NCBI GenBank assembly: GCA_902615445.1
Contig: CACMOQ010000004.1
Span: 44,205-108,204, forward strand
Direction: 5' to 3'
Origin: an uncultured Pelagibacteraceae bacterium
GTDB taxonomy: Bacteria > Pseudomonadota > Alphaproteobacteria > Pelagibacterales > Pelagibacteraceae
DNA length: 64,000 nucleotides
In this document: positions 38,833 to 47,932 of the stretch, in pieces
Numbering within the stretch: the stretch's first letter is position 1
Layout of the letters: each line of letters starts with the position of its first letter
Notes under the pieces: generated by a model
Database searches by the model: none
The model's input: the letters and a program-made list of their open reading frames with translations, nothing else
Told to the model about the DNA's origin: nothing
Position numbers and translations under genes: made by a program

Positions 38833-40008
38833 ATGTCTAAATCTTTCAAGACTTTTTTAAAGCACACAGCTAAAGATTTTCATAATCAATCTGTCAATCC
38901 ACCAGTGGTAAGAGCATCTACAATTATATTTAAGTCTATGCAGCATTTAAGAAAAACTCAGGCTAAAGCACAAAAAAATCCTGTTGGTGGACATTATGAT
39001 TACGGAAGACAAGGAACTTCCACGACTTATATATTACAAAAAATTTTAACAAAACTTGAAGAAAGCTATCATGTTTTTACTACACCAACTGGTTTTGGCT
39101 CTGTTTTTTTAGCAATTTTTAGTGTTGTAAGACCTGGAGATGAAATGTTGGTTGCAGACCCTGTTTATAGTCCAACAAGAATTTTAACAGAAAATTATTT
39201 AAAAGAATTTAACATTCATACAACTTTTTATGATCCTCGAAATTTAAAGACTTTAGAAAAATCTATTACAAAAAAAACTAAACTGATTTTTGTTGAAAAT
39301 CCAGGTAGTAACACATTTGAATTTCAGGATTTAAAAAAAATAATCTCAGTTGCAAAAAGAAAAAAAATTTTCACAGCTATTGATAATACTTGGGCTACAC
39401 CATATTTTTTTAAACCAATTAAAATTGGTTTTGATATGTCAATTGTTTCAGCAACCAAGTATTATTCTGGACACTCTGATGTCATGGGTGGCAGCTTAGC
39501 AGTCAATAAAAAAGTTTTTAATAAAGTAAAATTAGCAGAAAAAATTATAGGTTTGAGATTAGGACCTGATGATGCATATTTAATTACTAGAGGGCTTAGA
39601 ACTTTAGATGTGCGACTTGATAGACACAGTGAGAATGCTAAAAAAGTTGCATCTTTTTTAGATAAAAATAAAAAAATAGAATTGCTTTATCCTTATAAAA
39701 AAAATTCATTAAATTATAAAATGTGGAAAAAATATTATTCAGGAGCTTCAGGTTTAATGGGATTAAAAATTAAAACAAAAAAATCAAATTCTGTAACAAA
39801 ATTCGTGAATTCCTTAAGATTGTTTGGGTATGGATATAGCTGGGGTGGTTTTGAAAGTTTAGCTTTACATCAAGAATTTAGAGAAACGGGGAGTAGGAAA
39901 TATATGAGCCTAGAAAAGAACGAGCATTTAGTAAGACTTCATATAGGTCTCGAAGATCCTAGTGACCTTATTGCTGATTTAAAACAAGCTCTTAGACATT
40001 TAAAATAA
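38833..40008 (+). CDS. PLP-dependent Cys/Met metabolism enzyme (cystathionine beta-lyase-like)
   Basis: YDYGRQGTSTTYILQKILTKLE, KLIFVENPGSNTFEF, SATKYYSGHSDVMGG. Confidence 0.9.
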   Translation: MSKSFKTFLKHTAKDFHNQSVNPPVVRASTIIFKSMQHLRKTQAKAQKNPVGGHYDYGRQGTSTTYILQKILTKLEESYHVFTTPTGFGSVFLAIFSVVRPGDEMLVADPVYSPTRILTENYLKEFNIHTTFYDPRNLKTLEKSITKKTKLIFVENPGSNTFEFQDLKKIISVAKRKKIFTAIDNTWATPYFFKPIKIGFDMSIVSATKYYSGHSDVMGGSLAVNKKVFNKVKLAEKIIGLRLGPDDAYLITRGLRTLDVRLDRHSENAKKVASFLDKNKKIELLYPYKKNSLNYKMWKKYYSGASGLMGLKIKTKKSNSVTKFVNSLRLFGYGYSWGGFESLALHQEFRETGSRKYMSLEKNEHLVRLHIGLEDPSDLIADLKQALRHLK

Positions 40009-40014
40009 AGTTCT

Positions 40015-41235
40015 ATGCAATCTGAAAAATTTATAAGAAATAACACAGCGTTAATTACTTTAATTGCAGCTAGCTTAGTTGTTCTGATTTCATTAGGTGT
40101 GAGACAAACTTTTGGAATGTTCTTTATGGATTTTAGAGATGATCTAGGAATTTCTTTGACCCAATCTGGTTTATCAATTGGTCTTCAAATGTTAATGTGG
40201 GGATTGACCGGGCCTATTTTTGGGGTAATAGCAGATAAGTATGGTGGACATAAAGCAATTTCGTTGGCATTTATCTTTTTTATAGCTGGAGTTTATTTTT
40301 TGTATGCAGGACCAAATACTGGAATTTTTTTTCAAATTGATCTTGGCATTTTAGTTGGTATTGGTCTTGGAGGCACTGCTATAAGTATTCCAATGTCTGT
40401 TGTAGGTAAACACTTTCCTTTATCTAATAGAACTATCGCCATGAGTATTGTTACTGCAGTTGGTTCATTTGGTTATTTTCTATCTCCTATATTAACAGAG
40501 TACTCTCTTACAGAAAACGGCTGGCAAAATACTTTAGTTGCATTTATGATTGCTTTAACTATCGGATTTGCTGTTTCCTTTCTTGTTAGATCTCCATCAT
40601 TAAATGACACAATTGAACAACCAAATACTCAAAGTACTTTAGAGGCAATTAAAGAAGCTTTTGGTACTAAAAGTTATTTACTTTTAGTTTCAGGTTTTTT
40701 CGTGTGCGGTTTTCATATAACTTTAGTTGGAACTCACGTTCCAACATACGTAATTGATAGAGGTTTAGAAAGTTGGACTGCAGCAGCAATTTTATCATTG
40801 ATAGGTTTGTTTAATATTTTTGGTTCTTTGACTAGTGGTTATTTATCAACAATAATGAGTAAAAAATTAATACTAAGTGCAATTTATGGTTTGAGGGGAG
40901 TAACAATTATATTTTTTATATTTTTACCGGCGAGTAATATTAATTCTTTTATCTTTGGTGCAAGTTTTGGTTTTTTATGGCTCTCTACTGTGCCAGCCAC
41001 AAGTGGGATAGTTGCCCATATGTTTGGCACAAAGTATTTAGGTCTATTATACGGTATTGTCTTTTTAAGCCATCAAATCGGTTCTTTCTTCGGGGCTTTT
41101 CTAGGGGGCTTGTTTCATGATCTTTATGGCTCGTATGATTATGCGTGGTATTTAGCAATTGCCTTATCTGTTTTTGCGGCAATAATTCATCTACCAATAA
41201 AAGAACAACCAGTTTTAAGACTAAAAACAGAGTAA
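40015..41235 (+). CDS. MFS transporter
   Basis: GVRQTFGMFFMDFRDDLGISLTQSGLSIGLQMLMWGLTGPIFGVIADKYGG; about 12 hydrophobic segments. Confidence 0.9.
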   Translation: MQSEKFIRNNTALITLIAASLVVLISLGVRQTFGMFFMDFRDDLGISLTQSGLSIGLQMLMWGLTGPIFGVIADKYGGHKAISLAFIFFIAGVYFLYAGPNTGIFFQIDLGILVGIGLGGTAISIPMSVVGKHFPLSNRTIAMSIVTAVGSFGYFLSPILTEYSLTENGWQNTLVAFMIALTIGFAVSFLVRSPSLNDTIEQPNTQSTLEAIKEAFGTKSYLLLVSGFFVCGFHITLVGTHVPTYVIDRGLESWTAAAILSLIGLFNIFGSLTSGYLSTIMSKKLILSAIYGLRGVTIIFFIFLPASNINSFIFGASFGFLWLSTVPATSGIVAHMFGTKYLGLLYGIVFLSHQIGSFFGAFLGGLFHDLYGSYDYAWYLAIALSVFAAIIHLPIKEQPVLRLKTE

Positions 41236-41236
41236 A

Positions 41237-42388
41237 TTGAATATAACAAAACAATTATCAGATATACATCAGTCGGGAAAACCTTATATTATTTATAAAT
41301 CCCAAAAAGGATTTGATCTTTATACTGATTTTTCAAAAAAAATTATTTTGAATAATAAAAATATTAAGAATTTTTTAAGTAAAATAAATAGAAAAAAATT
41401 AAAAAATACTGATCTATTCATTGGTTTTTTTGGATACGAGTTGTTGAATAATTTGATTAATATCAAGGTCCCAAAACAAAAAAATTTAAATTTTCCAAAA
41501 GGAATTTTTTATAAACCAGAAAAAAAAATTAAATTAAGTAATAATTTTAAATATCCAAAACAAAATTTTGTCGCTGGAAATTTTCATATCAATATGAATA
41601 AAAAAAATTATACGAAAATATTCAGTAAATTTAAAAAAAAAATTAAAAAAGGTGAAACTTATCAAATTAAGATTTGCACCAAATATAAGACCAAATCAAA
41701 AATCAATCCATTAGATTTTTTTTCAAGATTATCTAATAGCAATTTAGCACCAGAGGCCTTCATGATTAAAGATAACAATTACTCAATAATTAGTTGTTCG
41801 CCCGAGAACTTAATAACAAAAAAAGGTGCTGATATATCAACAAAACCAATAGCTGGGACTGTAAAAAAAACGAAAAATTTGAATAAATTAAAAGCGTTAA
41901 AATATTTTAGAAAAAATTTAAAAGAGACCAAGGAACACAATATGATAGTTGATATGGAAAGAAATGATTTATCGAGAATTTGTAAAGTAGGCTCTGTAAA
42001 ATTATCTAAACAAAAAATTGTCGAAGAATACAAAGATCTATTTCATTATGTTAGTTTGATTAAAGGAAAATTAAAAAAAAATATCAACAACTTTGATATA
42101 ATTAAAGCAATGATGCCAGGTGGTTCAGTTATTGGGTGTCCAAAGATTAATACGCTTAATCTTTTGAATAATCAGGAAAAAGAAAATAGGAATATTTATA
42201 CAGGCAGTTTTGGCTACATAAAATTTAATGGTGATATGAGATTTAATATAATTATACGTTCAATTCTAAATTATAAAAATATATCTGAAATTTCAGTTGC
42301 CTCAGGTGTTGTCGTCGATAGTAATGCCAATCATGAATTTAATGAGAATTTTCTTAAAGCTAAAGCGTTAATAGATTTATTTAAATGA
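41237..42388 (+). CDS. pabB: Aminodeoxychorismate synthase component I-like (chorismate-binding)
   Basis: FSRLSNSNLAPEAFMIKDNNYSIISCSPENLI, PIAGTVKK, HNMIVDMERNDLSRIC, GGSVIGCPK; TTG start. Confidence 0.88.
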   Translation: MNITKQLSDIHQSGKPYIIYKSQKGFDLYTDFSKKIILNNKNIKNFLSKINRKKLKNTDLFIGFFGYELLNNLINIKVPKQKNLNFPKGIFYKPEKKIKLSNNFKYPKQNFVAGNFHINMNKKNYTKIFSKFKKKIKKGETYQIKICTKYKTKSKINPLDFFSRLSNSNLAPEAFMIKDNNYSIISCSPENLITKKGADISTKPIAGTVKKTKNLNKLKALKYFRKNLKETKEHNMIVDMERNDLSRICKVGSVKLSKQKIVEEYKDLFHYVSLIKGKLKKNINNFDIIKAMMPGGSVIGCPKINTLNLLNNQEKENRNIYTGSFGYIKFNGDMRFNIIIRSILNYKNISEISVASGVVVDSNANHEFNENFLKAKALIDLFK

Positions 42389-42942
42389 TTTATGTAATTG
42401 ATCATAACGACTCCTTTACTCATAATGTTGTTCATCAATTTGCTTTATTTGATAAAGTTGAGTGCGATAACTATGATAAAATTAGCGAAAATAAGATTAA
42501 GAAAGCATCTACAATAATTTTCTCACCCGGACCAGGTAATCCAAAAAATTATCCAATAACTTCACAAATTTATAAAAAATATAAAGGTAAAAAGAAAATC
42601 ATAGGGATTTGTTTAGGATTTCAACATATTTTATTTTGCGAGGGTGCAAAAATTGTTGAACAAAAAAAAATTTATCATGGATTTCAATCAAATATAAAAG
42701 TAATCACTAATAAATCTTTATTCATCAAAGGAAAAATATTTAAAGTTGGTAGGTATCATTCTTTAAAATTAAAAGAACCTTTCAAATCTAACAATTTTGA
42801 GATAACTATGAGATGTTTAAATTCAAAAGTTGCAATGGCATTTGAAAATAAAAAGGAAAAAATATATGGATTTCAATTTCACCCAGAATCTTTTTTAACT
42901 ATCAATGGTAACCTACTTATTAAAAAAATCTTATCAGCTTGA
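42385..42942 (+). CDS. pabA: Glutamine amidotransferase, aminodeoxychorismate synthase component II-like
   Basis: IIFSPGPGNPKNYP, GICLGFQHILF, YGFQFHPESFLT; 4-nt overlap with pabB. Confidence 0.88.
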   Translation: MIYVIDHNDSFTHNVVHQFALFDKVECDNYDKISENKIKKASTIIFSPGPGNPKNYPITSQIYKKYKGKKKIIGICLGFQHILFCEGAKIVEQKKIYHGFQSNIKVITNKSLFIKGKIFKVGRYHSLKLKEPFKSNNFEITMRCLNSKVAMAFENKKEKIYGFQFHPESFLTINGNLLIKKILSA

Positions 42943-43678
42943 AGACTTAAAACAGATAAAATTCCAAGATCTTTGGGGGGATCATGGAATTTTCACCACG
43001 ATGTGGATTTTTGGGAAACCAGCAAAAATTTTATTTTTTGATAATCATTTAAAAAATTTAATTTTATCATTGAAAAAATATCAAATAAAAAAAAAATCAT
43101 TAAAGTCAGATATTTTAAAAATAATTAATAGGAATTTATCTAAAAAAAGGAAATACAATCATCTTTTGAGAATTGCTATAAATAAGAAAGTTATTTCAAT
43201 CTCTTTAAGGAAACGAGTTAAGCCAAAATTAAATTTTAATTTGAAGTTAGTGAAATTTAAAAGAGAAAAACCAGAATTTAAAAACCTTAAATATAAAAAA
43301 ATACTTTCTTATTTATCTAAAATGGATAACTCCCAATCAGATATTGCATTAGTATCTAATAAGAAATTATTAGAAACTGGAACCTCAAATTTATTATTTG
43401 TTAAAGATCAAAGATTTTTTACTCCCAAGAAGGATTATTATGAGGGAAATACTTATAAATTTTTTAAAACAAAAATAAGAAAGATAATTAAAAAAGATAT
43501 TTTGCTTAAAGAAATAAAAAATTATGATGAAATATTATTAATAGGTTCTGGCAAAGGTGTTACTTCAGTTAAAACTATAAATGAGCTTAGATGGAAAAGA
43601 AAAAACCTAAAAAAATTTAAATTCCTATCAAAGCAATATGAATCAGTTATAAACAAATGCAATTATTATAGATTTTAA
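42905..43678 (+). CDS. Aminotransferase class IV, aminodeoxychorismate lyase-like
   Basis: Weak class-IV pattern (LRIAINKK, ALVSNKKLLETGTSNLLFVKDQRFFTPKK); position after pabBA. Confidence 0.75.
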   Translation: MVTYLLKKSYQLEDLKQIKFQDLWGDHGIFTTMWIFGKPAKILFFDNHLKNLILSLKKYQIKKKSLKSDILKIINRNLSKKRKYNHLLRIAINKKVISISLRKRVKPKLNFNLKLVKFKREKPEFKNLKYKKILSYLSKMDNSQSDIALVSNKKLLETGTSNLLFVKDQRFFTPKKDYYEGNTYKFFKTKIRKIIKKDILLKEIKNYDEILLIGSGKGVTSVKTINELRWKRKNLKKFKFLSKQYESVINKCNYYRF

Positions 43679-43681
43679 TAG

Positions 43682-44080
43682 ATGAAAGATCCAAACAATC
43701 CCTGTTTATTTTGTGATGTAAAAAAAACTGGAATTGTTTATGAAAATGAGTTGGTATACGCAAGTTATGATTCATATCCAGTTTCAGAACACCATTGTTT
43801 GATTATACCCAAAAGACATATAAAAGATTATTTTGACTTATCTAATGATGAACTGCTTGCATGTAATGATCTTATAAAAATTGTTAAAAAAGAAATAACC
43901 AATAAAGATCCGTTAGTTAAAGGATTTAATCTAGGCACAAATATAGGAATTGTATCTGGTCAGTCTATTTTACATTGTCATTTTCATCTGATTCCCCGAA
44001 GAGAAGGATATGTTGACAATCCCCAGGGTGGAGTGCGATCAGTCATCCCAAACAAACAACATTATAAAAGAAATAATTAG
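43682..44080 (+). CDS. HIT family protein
   Basis: PCLFCDVKK, HHCLIIPKRHIKDYFDLS, SILHCHFHLIPR (HxHxH). Confidence 0.92.
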   Translation: MKDPNNPCLFCDVKKTGIVYENELVYASYDSYPVSEHHCLIIPKRHIKDYFDLSNDELLACNDLIKIVKKEITNKDPLVKGFNLGTNIGIVSGQSILHCHFHLIPRREGYVDNPQGGVRSVIPNKQHYKRNN

Positions 44081-44098
44081 CCTGTTATAAAAGACAAA

Positions 44099-44133
44099 TT
44101 GACCGCAGTTTGAGGTTGAACTATAATTTCAAC
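44099..44133 (+). promoter_or_regulatory. Candidate sigma70 promoter and overlapping operator upstream of aprM
   Basis: TTGACC (44099) - 17 bp - TATAAT (44122); inverted repeat GTTGAA-CTATAAT-TTCAAC (44115-44133) spans the -10. Confidence 0.6.
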
Positions 44134-44180
44134 TATATATAAAACTTTAATACTAATTCAAAATTTAACAAAAGGCGGAA

Positions 44181-44975
44181 ATGTTAAGTAACAATCCATT
44201 TTCAATTTTATCAGAAACTATTTCACCATTTGCAATGCAATCTTTTATTATTGCAATGGTTTTGTTAATTGCAATTGGAACTATTATTCAAATGATACAT
44301 CATAAAAATTTGACTTATTTTTTTAATAACGCAAAAAAAGCAAAACTATCAGCGACAAAAGAACTAGGTGTTGGAGAAAAAGTTTCCGTGATTGCCAAAA
44401 CAACAGTTGTTGATATTGGTACTACCTCTGAATTAGGTTTTGGTAAAAGAAGATTAGCCCACGTTCTAGGAATGTATGGAACAATTTTATTTTGGGTGTC
44501 ATCAGCTGTTTTAGTTTTTTGTTACACAGGTGCTGATAAACCAACTTCTCAAACTTGGTCAATGATTTGGCATGCAGGAGCAATATTAACTTGCTTAGGT
44601 GGGTATTGGTTTTGGTTTTTTTTAAGAGTAGACGTATCTGCGGAAGCTCATCCTTGGTATAGAATTATTAAAGCTGATTTATTTGTTTTAGCATTACTGG
44701 CGTGCTCAACTTTTGGGTTAGCTTGGTCATTCGCTCAATTTAACGGTCAAATAGGTCTGTCTTATTTATTCTTAACTTTATTTGTGGCATCAAACTTAAT
44801 TTTATTTGGTGGTGTTTATTGGTCAAAATTTGCCCATATGTTCTACAAACCTGGAGCAGCAATACAAAAAAACTTAGCAGAGGCAGATGGTTCTAGAGAT
44901 AATCTACCTCCACCAGCTGATGCCCCTGAACAATTTGGCCTGGGTATAAAAAGAGAAGAGCCAAAACATTATTAA
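44181..44975 (+). CDS. aprM: Adenylylsulfate reductase membrane-anchor-like protein
   Basis: Multi-pass, STFGLAWSFAQFNGQIGLSYLFLTLF; immediately upstream of aprB-aprA. Confidence 0.85.
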   Translation: MLSNNPFSILSETISPFAMQSFIIAMVLLIAIGTIIQMIHHKNLTYFFNNAKKAKLSATKELGVGEKVSVIAKTTVVDIGTTSELGFGKRRLAHVLGMYGTILFWVSSAVLVFCYTGADKPTSQTWSMIWHAGAILTCLGGYWFWFFLRVDVSAEAHPWYRIIKADLFVLALLACSTFGLAWSFAQFNGQIGLSYLFLTLFVASNLILFGGVYWSKFAHMFYKPGAAIQKNLAEADGSRDNLPPPADAPEQFGLGIKREEPKHY

Positions 44976-45008
44976 TATGATAATAGAAAAAGGAGTAAAA
45001 TAAAAATT

Positions 45009-45479
45009 ATGTCAACTTTTGTATACATGACAAGATGTGATGGCTGTGGACACTGCGTAGACATATGTCCGTCAGACATAATGCACATTGATGAAAATAT
45101 TCGAAGAGCAAAAAATATTGAACCAAATTTTTGTTGGGAATGTTATTCTTGCGTCAAAGCATGTCCTAATCATGCGATCGATGTAAGAGGATATGCTGAT
45201 TTTGCCCCGATGGGTCACAGCGTTAGAGTTAGAAGAGAAGAAGAAAAAGGAACCATCTCTTGGAAAATTAAATTTAGAAATGGAACAGAGAAAAATTTTG
45301 TTTCACCAATAACAACTAAGCCATGGGGAAAATTTATACCTAAGCTTGCTGAAGGTGATACGCCTAATCAGGGAGAAATTAACTCGCAGAGACTATATAG
45401 TGAGCCAGAGGGTTTAAATACCAATAAAGAATTACCGTCAGTTCCAAAAGAATCTTTCAAAAAAGGTGTCTACTATTAA
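45009..45479 (+). CDS. aprB: Adenylylsulfate reductase beta subunit
   Basis: TRCDGCGHCVDICPSDIMHID, CWECYSCVKACPNHAIDVRGYADFAPMG (two 4Fe-4S motifs). Confidence 0.96.
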   Translation: MSTFVYMTRCDGCGHCVDICPSDIMHIDENIRRAKNIEPNFCWECYSCVKACPNHAIDVRGYADFAPMGHSVRVRREEEKGTISWKIKFRNGTEKNFVSPITTKPWGKFIPKLAEGDTPNQGEINSQRLYSEPEGLNTNKELPSVPKESFKKGVYY

Positions 45480-47338
45480 TGGCTAAGCATAAAACACACT
45501 ACGAGGAATGTGATGTATTAGTTGTTGGTGGTGGAATGGCTGGTACAGGAGCAACATTTGAAGCCAGGCATTGGGGAAGAGATTTAAAAATTGTTTGTGT
45601 TGAAAAAGCAAACATCGATCGAAGTGGTGCAGTCGCACAAGGTTTATATGCAATTAATTGTTACATGGGAATGCAATGGGATGAAAATCAACCTGAGGAC
45701 CATGTGAGATATGCCAGAAATGATTTAATGGGAATGGTAAGGGAGGATTTAGGTTATGACATGGCTCGTCATGTAGACTCAACTGTTCACATGTTTGACG
45801 AGTGGGGTCTACCAATGATGAAAAATGAAAAAACTGGTAGATATCTTAGAGAAGGTAAATGGCAAATAATGATTCATGGTGAAAGTTATAAACCAATTGT
45901 TGCTGAGGCAGCAAAAAAATCTGCTGATAAAATTTATAACAGAATAATGGTTACACATTTGTTAATGGACGAGTCTCAAGAAAATAGAATTGGTGGTGCA
46001 GTTGGTTTTAATATGAGAACAGGTGATTTTCATGTGTTTAGAGCAAAAGCAGTTATCGTTGCTGCAGGTGGTGCATCACATATTTTCAAGCCAAGAGCTG
46101 TAGGAGAAGGCATGGGAAGAACTTGGTATGCACCATGGAGTAATGGATCTGCATATGCCCTACCTATTGCTGCAGGTGCTAAGATGACTCAAATGGAAAA
46201 TAGAATTGTGTTGTGCAGATTTAAGGATGGTTATGGACCAGTAGGTGCATATTTTTTACACCTAAAAACTTATACACAAAACGCAAATGGTGAAAATTAC
46301 GAAAAAAAATGGTACGATCAAACTAAAGAATTAGTCGGAGAATATATTGATCATCATCCAACTCCAACTTGTTTAAGAAATCACGCTTTCATCCAAGAAG
46401 TTGCAGCAGGTGGTGGACCGATCCATATGGTTACTAAGGAGGCTTTTCAGGACCCACATTTAGAAACAGTTGGATGGGAGAACTTTTTAGGAATGACAGT
46501 TGGTCAAGCTGTTGTTTGGGCATCACAAAACATTGATCCAAAGTATACAAATCCAGAACTGACAACATCTGAGCCTTACGTAATGGGTTCTCATGCTACG
46601 TGTTCTGGAGCATGGGTAAGTGGACCTGAAGATCTTTCTCCTCCAGAATATTTTTGGGGTTATAATAGAATGTTAACTATTGATGGACTTTTTGGTGCGG
46701 GAGATACAGTTGGTGGTAGTGCTCATAAATTTTCATCAGGATCATTTACTGAGGGAAGATTAGCGGCTAAAGCAGCAGTCAAATATATAGAGGATAAAAA
46801 AGCTGAGGGAATTAAAGTGTCTGATAATCAGTGTGAAAATTTTAAGACTGCAGTATACAAACCCTTGGAAACTTTTACCGTTGCTCAAAATGAGATTACA
46901 GGTGGCACAGTATCTCCAAGTTACATATCGCCAATTCAAGGTCTACAAAGACTGCAAAAAATCATGGATGAATATGTGGGTGGAATTACATCAAATTACA
47001 TGACCAATGGAAATTTACTTAAAAAAGCATTAGAACTTTTAGATTGGCTCCAAGAGGACTTAGAAAAAGTAGGTGCTGAGGATTATCATCAATTAATGAG
47101 AGCTTGGGAATTGAAACATAGAGCTTTAACCTCTCAATGTGTAACAGAACATACCTTGTTTAGAGAAGAAACACGTTGGCCTGGCTATTATTATAGGGGT
47201 GATCATATGAAATTAGATGATGAGAACTGGCATTGTTTGACTGTCTCAAGGAGAGATCCTAAAACTGGTAAATTTACTTTAGAAAAGGTTCCTGTTTATC
47301 ATATTGTCGATGAAAAAGAGAAAAAGAAAGCCTCTTAA
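45479..47338 (+). CDS. aprA: Adenylylsulfate reductase alpha subunit
   Basis: CDVLVVGGGMAGTGATFEARHW, EKANIDRSGAVAQGLYAINCYMG, HATCSGAWVSGPED. Confidence 0.96.
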   Translation: MAKHKTHYEECDVLVVGGGMAGTGATFEARHWGRDLKIVCVEKANIDRSGAVAQGLYAINCYMGMQWDENQPEDHVRYARNDLMGMVREDLGYDMARHVDSTVHMFDEWGLPMMKNEKTGRYLREGKWQIMIHGESYKPIVAEAAKKSADKIYNRIMVTHLLMDESQENRIGGAVGFNMRTGDFHVFRAKAVIVAAGGASHIFKPRAVGEGMGRTWYAPWSNGSAYALPIAAGAKMTQMENRIVLCRFKDGYGPVGAYFLHLKTYTQNANGENYEKKWYDQTKELVGEYIDHHPTPTCLRNHAFIQEVAAGGGPIHMVTKEAFQDPHLETVGWENFLGMTVGQAVVWASQNIDPKYTNPELTTSEPYVMGSHATCSGAWVSGPEDLSPPEYFWGYNRMLTIDGLFGAGDTVGGSAHKFSSGSFTEGRLAAKAAVKYIEDKKAEGIKVSDNQCENFKTAVYKPLETFTVAQNEITGGTVSPSYISPIQGLQRLQKIMDEYVGGITSNYMTNGNLLKKALELLDWLQEDLEKVGAEDYHQLMRAWELKHRALTSQCVTEHTLFREETRWPGYYYRGDHMKLDDENWHCLTVSRRDPKTGKFTLEKVPVYHIVDEKEKKKAS

Positions 47339-47361
47339 TTAAACATTTTAATTAAAAATTC

Positions 47362-47712
47362 ATGGACTTATTAGCTAAATCTGATGAAGAAATTTTTGCA
47401 ATAGGTAAACCATTTTGGGAGAACTTAGTAAGATCCTCAAATCTTAAGGATTATGGAAGTTTTACAAGAGATTTTTCAACACAGATGTTATTTGGTGCCA
47501 ATGAAGTAGAATTGGGCAAGCAGTGGGCAAATAATGAGCTAATCACCAACTTAAATGAAACTTATGAGCCTTTCGGCACTTTAAGAAGGGGAGATCACAT
47601 TACAGTTCTTATCAAACAAACTAATAAGAAAATTCCTGGTGAATTTTTAGGCAGACTTGTGCTTGGAGTAGAGGATGGCGAGGTCAAAGTTTTTGGTGCA
47701 ACTATTTACTAA
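47362..47712 (+). CDS. Hypothetical protein downstream of aprA
   Basis: 116-aa ORF (LGKQWANNELITNLNETYEPFGTLRRGDHITVLIKQTNKKIPGEFLGRLVLG); no family recognised. Confidence 0.7.
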   Translation: MDLLAKSDEEIFAIGKPFWENLVRSSNLKDYGSFTRDFSTQMLFGANEVELGKQWANNELITNLNETYEPFGTLRRGDHITVLIKQTNKKIPGEFLGRLVLGVEDGEVKVFGATIY

Positions 47713-47775
47713 AAAAAGAATTAATTTTTCAATAATAGTTTGACAATTTATCTACCGGGTGTAAGAGAAATATAA

Positions 47776-47910
47776 ATGCACCTTCCAAATATAAAAATGC
47801 CCCAAATACTCTCTGAAAAAAAAACGACATTAATTAAAACAGGAATTTTTTCAGCAATTGTTGCTTGTTGGGGTGTAATCTTATTTGGAACTTTTATAAC
47901 TTTTAGTTAA
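47776..47910 (+). CDS. Candidate 44-aa single-TM protein (MHLPNIKMPQILSEKKTTLIKTGIFSAIVACWGVILFGTFITFS)
   Basis: Uninterrupted ATG-TAA frame between apr-associated ORF and TauE/SafE gene; under 60 aa so not in track. Confidence 0.55.
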   Translation: MHLPNIKMPQILSEKKTTLIKTGIFSAIVACWGVILFGTFITFS

Positions 47911-47932
47911 GTTATATTTAAAGTTTTTTAAG

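Noticed and set aside
40985-41254. Minus ORF over MFS transporter 3' end
   Set aside because: Antisense shadow with no family features.
47713-47775. TTGACA-containing sequence as a promoter for the small TM ORF
   Set aside because: A TTGACA is present but no convincing -10 at 16-18 bp; not called.
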